64,000 bases of DNA from Acinetobacter marinus (GTDB lineage Bacteria > Pseudomonadota > Gammaproteobacteria > Pseudomonadales > Moraxellaceae): NCBI RefSeq assembly GCF_900096915.1, contig NZ_FMYK01000009.1:20159-84158 (forward strand), in the 5' to 3' direction. How positions within the stretch are numbered: the first letter of the stretch is position 1; the number at the start of each line of letters is the position of its first letter. The notes beneath the pieces are model-generated. The model saw only the letters and a program-made list of their open reading frames with translations. It did no database searches and was not told where the DNA came from. The position numbers and the translations under genes were made by a program. This document shows positions 53,752 to 62,043 of the stretch, piece after piece.

Positions 53752-55344
53752 TTAGAAATAACCTTGTTTTTTATGGACTTCTAAAGTCCCAATTATTTGA
53801 CCTTTATCAGGGGAGTTTTGTTTTGCATGTTCTCTGACAGCAAATACAAATGAAAAAATTGCTGATCTGGTTAGTTGAAGTACATGAGTTAGACTCTCGA
53901 TAAAGTCATTTTCATTTACAAATGTAATTTGTTTTGTGAATCCCTTATAGCTTCCGTATAAATCTTCAGGAGATTTATTTGTGTGAATTATCATAAAGTC
54001 ATGTTCTAGTAAGTTTCTCCATTTTTTATAAAATGAAAGTTCACCTTGATCGGTTTTTGTCGAATTGAGATCATTAGCAATACTATACAAGGCAATTAGA
54101 CCGTAATTTTGAATATTTTGAAACAAATTAAATCTCTCAGGTGTCTTTTTCCAAAAGCTATGAAAGTAAATCATTTCATTTTTTTCTCTTTTTAATTTTA
54201 ATAGATCAAATATTGCTACGCCAATTTTGTCTAAAATTCCAAAACAAATTCTAAATGCAGTCCTCACTCTCTCAATGTTTAAACCTAAAACCTCATCATT
54301 AAAAAGCTCTGAAAAACTTTGCTCAATATCATTTTTTGTCCAATCACTACTATTTAAATATTCATAATAGAGATGTCGTGAAAATCCAAACTCAGACTTT
54401 AGTCGATTGAGCACAAGCTCCATGCTTGCAATAGTTTGATCACCTATGACATTCTCCATAATTGTCAGATTATCGGTACCACTTTCGATACATTTGCAAT
54501 ATAGTCCATGTTCTGTAAGGCTTAAATGTCTGTCTAGGCACCATTTTCTATATGAGCTGAGGTCATTATATTCATTTTGAGTTAGGAGGGCATCTTCATG
54601 ATCAGTCTCATCTATTTCATTAGAAAGCTCATTTATATGTTTCGAGATGGAATCTGAACGACTTTTATAAAAGGGATGCCAAATTTTAGGAACATTATTT
54701 GATTTGGAAGCAAATAAATAGCCTACTCTAATTTCTTTTAACATTACGATAGATAAAGAGGAAGTAATCTTATTAAGTATAATTAAAGCCTCACTCCTAT
54801 TAGTCCATGCTTGAGGAAGATCTCTATTTTTTTGATTTACTTGATCATAATATTGTAATGCCTCTGTTATGCGGTATTGCGATTTTAAAGAATTTGCGAG
54901 ATTGACGAGATACTCATCAGGAACTGTGTTGTGTTGTTTTTGAACAGACTTAATTGCTTTCCAATACATTCGTTTTGCATAATTAAGATTTTCAACATTT
55001 TGAAAATTTACATAGTCTAATAAATCCTCATTTTTTTGTGTATAGCTTAGAGCATTAGCATAAAAATAGTAAAAGTAATGTCCTTTATATCTCTCAAAAT
55101 TCTGGCGGTTATCTTCTAAAATTTTTAACCCTTTTAAAGTAGATTCTGAGTTTCTCCCCATATGTCCTACATCAATGAATAGTCCTGAGATTGCAAATAA
55201 ATGGTCAAAATACTGTTTATTTTTTAGTAATCTTTTAACTCTAGAAAAAGCAGTTTTAATGGCATCGAATGCTTTTTCAAATTCACCATTATCGATTTGC
55301 TGCGAGATAATTGATAATTCATCTTCAATATTTAACAAAATCAT
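53752..55344 (-). CDS. HEPN-domain protein (LA2681-like) embedded in the RNA-repair operon
   Basis: About 530 aa from the ATG at 55344, preceded by AGGAAG. The N-terminal half (to ~250) is helical with TPR-like periodicity. A Cys cluster ('GLYCKCIES') lies near residue 280. The C-terminal third contains 'WRNLLEHDFMIIHTN': the R443-x4-H448 motif expected of a HEPN ribonuclease, within two long helices. I match it tentatively to the LA2681-like HEPN family. Markedly AT-rich compared with rtcA and rtcB, suggesting later acquisition. It lies 72 bp after rtcB and 5 bp before rtcA on the same strand. RNase activity is inferred, not shown. Confidence 0.75.
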   Translation of the reverse strand: MILLNIEDELSIISQQIDNGEFEKAFDAIKTAFSRVKRLLKNKQYFDHLFAISGLFIDVGHMGRNSESTLKGLKILEDNRQNFERYKGHYFYYFYANALSYTQKNEDLLDYVNFQNVENLNYAKRMYWKAIKSVQKQHNTVPDEYLVNLANSLKSQYRITEALQYYDQVNQKNRDLPQAWTNRSEALIILNKITSSLSIVMLKEIRVGYLFASKSNNVPKIWHPFYKSRSDSISKHINELSNEIDETDHEDALLTQNEYNDLSSYRKWCLDRHLSLTEHGLYCKCIESGTDNLTIMENVIGDQTIASMELVLNRLKSEFGFSRHLYYEYLNSSDWTKNDIEQSFSELFNDEVLGLNIERVRTAFRICFGILDKIGVAIFDLLKLKREKNEMIYFHSFWKKTPERFNLFQNIQNYGLIALYSIANDLNSTKTDQGELSFYKKWRNLLEHDFMIIHTNKSPEDLYGSYKGFTKQITFVNENDFIESLTHVLQLTRSAIFSFVFAVREHAKQNSPDKGQIIGTLEVHKKQGYF

Positions 55345-55416
55345 AATATGCTTCCTATTTATGGGTAGCTCCAGCACAAAAGGCTATAATTGGGTTGGAG
55401 CGTATTTGTTTGATTT

Positions 55417-56715
55417 CTAACCCTTCACACACACCACTTGACGCAAAGTATAAACCACCTCGACCAAATCGCTTTGTGCTTTCATCACATCCTCGATCGG
55501 CTTATACGCCGATGGAATCTCATCAATCACCGCCGCATCTTTGCGACATTCCACACCTTCGGTCTGCGCCACCTGATCTTCCACGGTATAACGACGTTTT
55601 GCCTCAGCACGGCTCATCACCCGACCTGCACCATGCGAACACGAGCAGAACGATTCCTGATTCCCAAGACCACGAACGATAAAAGATTTCGCCCCCATCG
55701 ACCCTGGAATGATCCCGTATTGACCGAGCTTGGCACTCACCGCACCTTTACGGGTGACCATCACTTCTTCGCCATAATGTTGCTCTTTTTCCACATAATT
55801 ATGGTGACAATTCACTGCTTCCAGTTTGGCATTAAATGGCTTTGGGATGATCGTTGCCAAGGCTTTGATCGCCGCCTGCATCATGATTTCACGGTTTTTC
55901 ATGGCGAAGCGCTGTGCCCAACCCACCGCAAACCAATAATCATCAAAATGCTCCGTACCTTCAACCAAAAACGCCAAATCTTTATTCGGCAAGTTAATGA
56001 AATGCTTTTGCATATCTTTGCGAGCCAGCTCGATAAAGTGATTGCCAATCGCATTACCTACGCCACGAGAGCCAGAATGCAACATGATCCACACATGATC
56101 GTGTTCATCCAAACACACCTCAACGAAATGGTTGCCAGTACCCAATGTGCCAAGCTGTTTGCGGTTGTTGGTATTTTTTAAACGTGGATGTTTGGCGCAG
56201 ATCAACTCAAAATCCGCCACCAAATCCGCCCAAGTCTGATCAACCAACTCAGGTGGGTTTTCCCATGAACCACGGTCACGTCGCCCACGACCTTTGGTCA
56301 TGCCATGCGGAATCAAACGCTCAAGTTCACTCCGCAAACCATGCAAATTATCAGGTAAATCCGACGCCGTTAGATTGGTGCGTGTCGCCATCATCCCACA
56401 ACCAATATCCACACCGACCGCCGCAGGAATGATTGCGCCTTTGGTTGGAATCACGCTACCAATGGTTGCGCCGAGTCCAAAATGCACATCAGGCATCACC
56501 GCCATCCATTTGTAAATAAACGGCATTTGTGCAGTTTGAAGTAGTTGCTTTTTAGAATTGTCATCCACGACGACACCGTTCGTCCACATTTTAATGGGCA
56601 AACCTTTATCGTCATGGAGCACTTGATAATGACGTTTAGGTTGCGCATCGTCCAAGTTGATTTGCATATTTCGTTCAAGATCTGCTTGTGTTTGGATTTG
56701 TTCAATAATTGACAT
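55417..56715 (-). CDS. rtcB: RNA-splicing ligase RtcB
   Basis: RtcB, 432 aa, GTP- and Mn2+-dependent ligase joining RNA 2',3'-cyclic phosphate or 3'-phosphate to 5'-OH ends. 'VGVDIGCGMMATRTNL' (Asp/Cys metal ligands), 'LGTGNHFVEVCLDE', 'LHSGSRGVGN', 'VNCHHNYVEKE', and the guanylylated His in 'CSHGAGRVMSRAEAKRR' are all intact. RBS AGAGGAAG. First gene of the operon, read from a sigma-54 promoter ~115 bp upstream. Confidence 0.97.
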   Translation of the reverse strand: MSIIEQIQTQADLERNMQINLDDAQPKRHYQVLHDDKGLPIKMWTNGVVVDDNSKKQLLQTAQMPFIYKWMAVMPDVHFGLGATIGSVIPTKGAIIPAAVGVDIGCGMMATRTNLTASDLPDNLHGLRSELERLIPHGMTKGRGRRDRGSWENPPELVDQTWADLVADFELICAKHPRLKNTNNRKQLGTLGTGNHFVEVCLDEHDHVWIMLHSGSRGVGNAIGNHFIELARKDMQKHFINLPNKDLAFLVEGTEHFDDYWFAVGWAQRFAMKNREIMMQAAIKALATIIPKPFNAKLEAVNCHHNYVEKEQHYGEEVMVTRKGAVSAKLGQYGIIPGSMGAKSFIVRGLGNQESFCSCSHGAGRVMSRAEAKRRYTVEDQVAQTEGVECRKDAAVIDEIPSAYKPIEDVMKAQSDLVEVVYTLRQVVCVKG

Positions 56716-56717
56716 GA

Positions 56718-56790
56718 TTTTCTTCCTCTAAACCTGCCTGCCAATCTGTAAGTGAAAATTACGAAAACGATCCACTTGCAGGCAGGTGAT
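56718..56790 (-). promoter_or_regulatory. rtcB leader hairpin next to the ribosome-binding site
   Basis: On the minus-strand transcript, 56787-56773 (ACCTGCCTGCAAGTG) can pair with 56754-56750 and 56741-56732 (CACTT, then GCAGGCAGGT): a 15-bp stem with an 8-nt bulge on the 3' side and an 18-nt loop. It ends three bases before AGAGGAAG, the likely rtcB ribosome-binding site. The inverted repeat is seen directly; a regulatory role is inferred. Confidence 0.6.
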
Positions 56791-56828
56791 CATCACAGTA
56801 TTCCGATGATGCTGTGTGCTATCAATAT

Positions 56829-56844
56829 TGCGAGGAGCGTGCCA
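56829..56844 (-). promoter_or_regulatory. Sigma-54 promoter of the rtcB operon
   Basis: Minus strand TGGCACGCTCCTCGCA: -24 TGGCAC (56844-56839), five bases, then TCGCA. The GG and GC doublets have the required 10-nt gap; only one base departs from TGGCAC-N5-TTGCA. A 10-bp palindrome AGATCGATCT (56922-56931) about 80 bp upstream could be an RtcR binding site. The rest of 56850-57035 is AT-rich without other clear signals. Confidence 0.8.
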
Positions 56845-57035
56845 AGTTTTCATTTTATTATTTTAAAATAATTTAATTATTTGAAATAAAAGGAAAATAA
56901 AATATTAATATGAAACTTTATAGATCGATCTTTTAAAATTTTTCATAAAATAAATATCTATAAAAATAGAAAAATATCCAAATTTATAGTAAAAATAACA
57001 ATCAATACTTGTGTAATCTCATTGAAAGTGAAGCA

Positions 57036-58646
57036 ATGAACAAAAAAACCATCGTCATCGGCTTCGTCGGTTCAACTCTCGATCAAGGCAAACGTCCTGA
57101 GCGCTGGCAACGCTGGCGTCCAAGCATGAGCTTGTTGATGCATGAGGATTTGATCGTGGATGAGTTGGTGCTGCTACATGACCGTCAGAGCAAAAATCTC
57201 GTTGATCATCTGCGTGAGGATGCAAGGCAGCTGTCCCCGCAAACCCAAGTCACAGGGCAGAAAATCGTGATTCGTGATGCGTGGGACTTTGCCGATGTGT
57301 ATGGTGCGCTGTATGACTTTGTGAAAAGTTATCCCTTTGATATTGAAAAGAATGATTATTTTATCCATATCACTACGGGGACGCATGTAGCGCAGATTTG
57401 TTGGTATCTTTTGGTCGATGCCAATTATTTACCTGCACAATTGATTCAAAGCTCGCCTGCTGGCAAGCAACAGCCACAGGGGGATTATCGTATTATTGAT
57501 TTGGACTTATCCAAATATGATGTGTTAAAACAACGCTTTGCCGATGAACAACAGCAAAACTGGCAACAGCTCAAAGCCAATATTGCTGCGCACAATCAGG
57601 CATTTAACCAATTGATTTCTGAAGTGGAAATGGTCGCTACTCGATCCACTGCGCCGATTTTGATTTTGGGTGCAACAGGTGTCGGGAAATCGCAATTGGC
57701 AAAACAAATTTATCAATTGAAAAAGCACAAGCAACAACTCAAAGGGCGTTTTGTCGATGTGAACTGTGCCACGTTGCGTGGTGATAGCGCCATGTCGAGT
57801 TTGTTTGGTCATGTCAAAGGGGCGTTTACAGGGGCGGCGAGCACACGACAAGGTTGGCTCAAAAGCGCCGATGGCGGGATTTTATTTTTGGATGAAATCG
57901 GTGAGCTGGGCTTGGATGAGCAGGCGATGTTGCTCAAGGCGCTAGAGGATAAAGCATTTTTTCCTGTAGGCAGTGATCAGGAAGTTTCTGCTGATTTTCA
58001 ACTGATTGCAGGGACGAATAAGGATTTACGCCGAGAAGTACAGGCTGGGCGCTTTCGAGAGGATCTCTGGGCAAGGCTGAATACATGGACTTTCTTTTTG
58101 CCAAATTTACGTGATCGGATCGAGGATATTGCCCCGAATATTCAGTTTGAATTGCAACGCTTCGCCAATACCCAGCAACGCCAGTTAAGTTTTAATAAAG
58201 AAGCATTGACGCAATATCTGCATTTCGCCCAATCTGCTGAGGCAACGTGGCAAGGCAACTTTCGTGATTTGACAGCGAGCGTGACACGGATGGCGACTTT
58301 GGCGCAGGGCAATCGTATTAATGTCGATCAAGTCAGCCATGAAGTGGAAAAATTAAAACAGCTTTGGTGTGTTGGCACAATCGAACCACGCCAAACCGAG
58401 TTAAATGATGAGGCGTTTTTGGCGCAATATTTGAACCCAACCCAACGTGAGGCATTGGATGAATTTGATCGAATTCAATTGCTTGGTGTGCTCAAAGTCT
58501 GCGTAGATGCTAGGTCAATGGCGGATGCAGGTCGACAGCTCTTTGCCGTCTCTCGTCAGCAACGACGTTCAAATAACGACAGTGATCGGGTAAAGAAATA
58601 TTTGGCAAAATTTGGACTGGCTTGGCAAGATTTACATGAATCTTAG
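57036..58646 (+). CDS. rtcR: Sigma-54-dependent transcriptional regulator RtcR (CARF-AAA+-HTH)
   Basis: About 536 aa from the ATG at 57036. N-terminal ~180 residues are the CARF-type sensor ('VIGFVGSTLDQGKRPERWQRWRPSM', 'YFIHITTGTHVAQICWYLL'). The AAA+ domain has Walker A G212-S219 (GATGVGKS), the sigma-54-contact loop GAFTGA at 262-267, and Walker B 'GGILFLDEIGEL'. The C-terminal part carries a basic HTH. In E. coli RtcR activates rtcBA on RNA damage. Divergent from rtcB with a shared control region. Confidence 0.95.
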   Translation: MNKKTIVIGFVGSTLDQGKRPERWQRWRPSMSLLMHEDLIVDELVLLHDRQSKNLVDHLREDARQLSPQTQVTGQKIVIRDAWDFADVYGALYDFVKSYPFDIEKNDYFIHITTGTHVAQICWYLLVDANYLPAQLIQSSPAGKQQPQGDYRIIDLDLSKYDVLKQRFADEQQQNWQQLKANIAAHNQAFNQLISEVEMVATRSTAPILILGATGVGKSQLAKQIYQLKKHKQQLKGRFVDVNCATLRGDSAMSSLFGHVKGAFTGAASTRQGWLKSADGGILFLDEIGELGLDEQAMLLKALEDKAFFPVGSDQEVSADFQLIAGTNKDLRREVQAGRFREDLWARLNTWTFFLPNLRDRIEDIAPNIQFELQRFANTQQRQLSFNKEALTQYLHFAQSAEATWQGNFRDLTASVTRMATLAQGNRINVDQVSHEVEKLKQLWCVGTIEPRQTELNDEAFLAQYLNPTQREALDEFDRIQLLGVLKVCVDARSMADAGRQLFAVSRQQRRSNNDSDRVKKYLAKFGLAWQDLHES

Positions 58647-58735
58647 TGTGAATGTTTTTAAAATTTTGTTGGAATAAGTATTTGATATTAAGTAAAAATA
58701 AGGCGATGCTTCCAAGGTCACAGCGCCTCATCATG

Positions 58736-59554
58736 TTATAGATTAATCGCTGTTTTGGCAGTTTCTGCTTCTTTACTGTTGGCGTAATTTTGGATTAATT
58801 TCAGATAATACTCACGCGCTCGAGGAATGTCTTGATCGACATTTTTGGCAATTTCGCTTAGGCGATATAGCGAAGCAGGGGCTTTATTGGACTGTGGATA
58901 GTTGCCTGCGACAATTTCAAAATTATCTTTGGCTTGATTGTAGTTTGGTGGGGTAAGTGACAGATTAAACTCACCGAGCCAATAGTAAGCATTGCTGACA
59001 TAGGCGCTGGTCGGATGTTGTTGAATGAAGTTTTCCATCGGTTGGATGGCGCTGGCTGCACCACCTTGTTTGTAGGCATCATAGGCGAGGGCATAGGCAT
59101 CTTTATCGCTTAATGGCGCTTGAGGTACTTGCGTCTGTTGATCTGCGGTGTTTGTCGGTGCTGGTGTGCTCTGTGGCTCAGATGGTTGATTGTTTGTAGG
59201 TGCTGTATCTTCATCAGGTTGCGCTTCAGCATCGGGCTCAGCTAAATCGCCACTTTCTGCATCGACTTTTTGATTGAGTAATTCTAAGCGTTGATCCAAA
59301 TCGGTATAGCGATTTTTCAAATCATTTTGCATTTGTTCGATTTGATTATTCTGTTCTTCGATCTGCCCACGTAAATCACGAATCTGATTTTGTAGTTGGC
59401 TGATGGTTTGGCGCATATCCCATAACAATGAATTTTGCTGATTTGGCTCAACCACAGCAGTTTGTGCGTTGGATAAATTACGCTGTTCAATCGGGGCAGC
59501 GTGGACAAAGGTGCTCAGTGCTAGACTGCCGAGCAGGATTGATATTTTTTTCAT
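58736..59554 (-). CDS. cpoB: Cell division coordinator CpoB (YbgF)
   Basis: 272 aa, periplasmic Tol-Pal-associated protein. Signal peptide (to about residue 19), N-terminal coiled coil (about 35-95), Pro/Thr/Gln linker, and C-terminal TPR domain ('YALAYDAYKQGGAASAIQPMENFIQQHPTSAYVSNAYYWLGEFN'). Family layout is exact. tol and pal genes are not within this window; upstream on this strand is the ffs region. Confidence 0.92.
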   Translation of the reverse strand: MKKISILLGSLALSTFVHAAPIEQRNLSNAQTAVVEPNQQNSLLWDMRQTISQLQNQIRDLRGQIEEQNNQIEQMQNDLKNRYTDLDQRLELLNQKVDAESGDLAEPDAEAQPDEDTAPTNNQPSEPQSTPAPTNTADQQTQVPQAPLSDKDAYALAYDAYKQGGAASAIQPMENFIQQHPTSAYVSNAYYWLGEFNLSLTPPNYNQAKDNFEIVAGNYPQSNKAPASLYRLSEIAKNVDQDIPRAREYYLKLIQNYANSKEAETAKTAINL

Positions 59555-59718
59555 AGTACAGACTCTTAAAACTGAAAATCATTCACATCTGCGCTGAGTA
59601 TAGCGGGGTCTCTGCATTGACTCTATCTTAACGAGGAAAAAATGTTAGCAATTTTGTTTAAATCGACAGCGTATTGTGGGGAAAATGAGCACTAAATGCA
59701 GGTCTATGGTTTTTCAGC

Positions 59719-59746
59719 TTGCAAGCCGAATAAAAAACGATATACT
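59719..59746 (+). promoter_or_regulatory. Promoter of the 4.5S RNA gene
   Basis: TTGCAA (59719-59724), 16-bp spacer, TATACT (59741-59746); initiation about 59753, just ahead of the RNA. The remainder of 59555-59718 shows nothing recognisable. Confidence 0.7.
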
Positions 59747-59756
59747 TGTCGAGCAA

Positions 59757-59871
<115 letters not shown>

Positions 59872-59880
59872 AATTTTTCA

Positions 59881-59925
59881 AAATAATTTCAATCTAAAAA
59901 TAAAAATCTTTATTTGAAATTATTT
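59881..59925. terminator. AT-rich inverted repeat between ffs and the GIY-YIG gene
   Basis: Perfect 12-bp inverted repeat AAATAATTTCAA/TTGAAATTATTT with a 21-nt loop, between convergent ffs and GIY-YIG genes. No GC-rich stem, so a weak bidirectional terminator at best. Confidence 0.4.
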
Positions 59926-59940
59926 CTGTTCTCTTAAATT

Positions 59941-60408
59941 CTATTTTATTGTTTTGGTCGAGTAGACCCAAATGTCTTCACTTACTAAATCGATTGTGTG
60001 ACCTGTAGATACAATTTCATCAAAATGATCGTCCATTAATTTTTTATTAAGTAAAGGATGTTTGTTTTCTATGTAATGTTGAATAAATCCCTTTTCAGCC
60101 TGATTTAATGCACGTCCAATATCGGATCTAGTTTTGACTTCAGCAAAAATTAGTTTCTTTTTTCCTTGTTGAGACTCTTCTAATCCTTCGATTAAACTTA
60201 AACTATTGAAATGAGACTTTATTCTTGTGCGAATGTTTTCAGACTTTCCAACATATAGTGCTTTTTGTTGTTCACCATATTCACGATAAAAAATATAGAT
60301 ACCAGAAATTTCAGGGATATCTTTTAAATTAAAATTCTTGATTTTTTCTCGAAGGGTAGATGAGCTGCCTAATTCAATTGGCTCATGCCAGCTTAGTGTG
60401 ATTTTCAT
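59941..60408 (-). CDS. GIY-YIG nuclease family protein
   Basis: 155 aa, AT-rich. The GIY-YIG core is seen as 'SGIYIFYREYGEQQKALYVGKSENIRTRIKSHF': first strand GIY, second YVG, catalytic Arg in IRTR; the metal-site Glu is likely that of 'NQAEKGFIQHYIENKHPLLNKKL'. A stand-alone nuclease domain without other modules. Target unknown. ATG at 60408. Confidence 0.82.
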   Translation of the reverse strand: MKITLSWHEPIELGSSSTLREKIKNFNLKDIPEISGIYIFYREYGEQQKALYVGKSENIRTRIKSHFNSLSLIEGLEESQQGKKKLIFAEVKTRSDIGRALNQAEKGFIQHYIENKHPLLNKKLMDDHFDEIVSTGHTIDLVSEDIWVYSTKTIK

Positions 60409-60555
60409 ATGATTGATTTCCTTTAATTACGTTACTTTAGTTTTGGCATTTAATCGGATACTAGTAGTATTGTGACTATACTTATGTTGGTTTAACTCCA
60501 CTTTTTAATCTAGATATGCCTTAATCTATATTGCTTTTGATTATAAGTAAATAAA

Positions 60556-61014
60556 TCAATCATCACATTTGATCGCTTTTGCAGGGCTGATATTCTTTGC
60601 AGAGAGTAGTTTTGCGTAGTCAGAACCTTCGGATTCGACAATAAAAATGTCGTAGTTTTTAATACGTACAGTGGCTCGTCCTTTATATTCGCAATAGCCT
60701 GATTTAATCTGATCGGGGATGTTAAAGGTGGCTTTTGCAATTTTGAAGTTGCTAAAGCAAAACCACACCGAGCGCATGTCATCCTTGTCTCGAGGAATCA
60801 ACTTTGCTGATGTTGCGTCAGGATAGAAGCAGATATTGTCGCCCATATAATCCAGATATTCCTGTTCCAATACTCGAGAGTACTGTCCTGTGAGCGTCAC
60901 TTCGCCCTGATATTTTTTATATTCATCGTCGGTGCTGTGATAGGTGAATCCTTGTGCGTGGGTGAGCATAGGCATGCATGTTAAGAGGCATAACATTGAA
61001 ATGGATTTGTTCAT
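60556..61014 (-). CDS. Small secreted protein, unknown
   Basis: About 152 aa from the ATG at 61014 (MNKSISMLCLLTCMPM), preceded by AAGGAACGAGA. Signal peptide ends around THA-QGF. The mature part has three or four Cys ('NICFYPDAT', 'WFCFSNF', 'GYCEYKG', 'AIKCDD') that could form two disulphides. No family recognised. Third in a minus-strand group with two paralogous exported proteins. Confidence 0.68.
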   Translation of the reverse strand: MNKSISMLCLLTCMPMLTHAQGFTYHSTDDEYKKYQGEVTLTGQYSRVLEQEYLDYMGDNICFYPDATSAKLIPRDKDDMRSVWFCFSNFKIAKATFNIPDQIKSGYCEYKGRATVRIKNYDIFIVESEGSDYAKLLSAKNISPAKAIKCDD

Positions 61015-61084
61015 GGGTTCTCGTTCCTTTATGGATGTGATTTTAGTGAATTGATCTTCTTGAATAGATTTTATTGAATTAACC

Positions 61085-61936
61085 TTATTCGTACTTATTC
61101 TTTGCGACATTAAAGTGCTTGGTGTCTACGACATTATAGGGCTTAACACGGTCGTGATCATTGGAATACTTTTTGCCAGTGTATTTGATTTTGATCGGGT
61201 AATAATCGCTTTTGTCCTTGATCACGGTCATTTTGCTCGAATAAGTATATGCTGAAGGGGATTTCTCATCATAGTTGCCTAAGTTGTCTCCACCCGCATC
61301 TGCAACATAATACAATTGAATGTAGTTGTTTTCGGGCAGATGCAGTGCTTCCCACCATTGTTCAGTTTCGCCAGTATTGGAGAAACCATTTTGAGTCATC
61401 ATGCCCACTAAGTTTTGACCGAGGGCTTGTGCAGGTTTGGATAAGTCCACGTGCACTCGCCCAAAGCTCCCCGCAAATTCAGCATCTGGAGTGGAGCGAC
61501 TGACCAATTCAAATTGTCCATTGCTGAGTTGTTTGAAGCTATAAAGATCTGCTGTACCGACGCAAGCATGACAGTTATCGAGCTGACCTTGTGCAGTCAT
61601 ATTGACCATTTCAATCATCACTAAAAAGCGCTGTTCTGCCGCTGCATTTTTGTAGGTGACGATGGGATGCATTAAGGCGACCAGTTGTTCGACCGATTTA
61701 TCGCCTGATTTCAATCCGATATTGGGATAGCTACGAATGAGTTCATCTTCAATGCGCGGTTGAATCAATTTCCCTCGATAAAAAGTTTGCATAATCTGCT
61801 GAAATTCGAGGGTGGGTAGCTGGATGTGTTGCTGTTGTAATGTACTAAAGCCATTGTCCTTTGACCATGCGGATGTGGCGATACTTGAAATGAGTGCTGC
61901 GCTGAGCAAAAGTGGAATGAGTGGCGTTTTCATCAT
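61085..61936 (-). CDS. Exported protein, paralogue of the neighbouring lipoprotein
   Basis: 283 aa, signal peptide (first ~25 residues, ending AWS). The body aligns with the 299-aa lipoprotein upstream: 'HPIVTYKNAAAEQRFLVMIE' vs 'HPTITYNNPQGELRYLIIVE', 'CHACVGTADL' vs 'CRACQNTADF', 'GGDNLGNYDEKSPSAYTYSS' and 'KSDYYPIKIKY' vs 'QSTYYPIEVIY'. A conserved C-x2-C lies mid-protein. Function unknown. Confidence 0.75.
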   Translation of the reverse strand: MMKTPLIPLLLSAALISSIATSAWSKDNGFSTLQQQHIQLPTLEFQQIMQTFYRGKLIQPRIEDELIRSYPNIGLKSGDKSVEQLVALMHPIVTYKNAAAEQRFLVMIEMVNMTAQGQLDNCHACVGTADLYSFKQLSNGQFELVSRSTPDAEFAGSFGRVHVDLSKPAQALGQNLVGMMTQNGFSNTGETEQWWEALHLPENNYIQLYYVADAGGDNLGNYDEKSPSAYTYSSKMTVIKDKSDYYPIKIKYTGKKYSNDHDRVKPYNVVDTKHFNVAKNKYE

Positions 61937-62043
61937 TGTAATTGTCCATTCTTATCAGAAATTTTTGCGGTGAATATCAGCAATCGTTTGGGTGAAATCT
62001 GATCTCGATCTCATATTTACTACCAGTGTACTTTAAATTTAAA

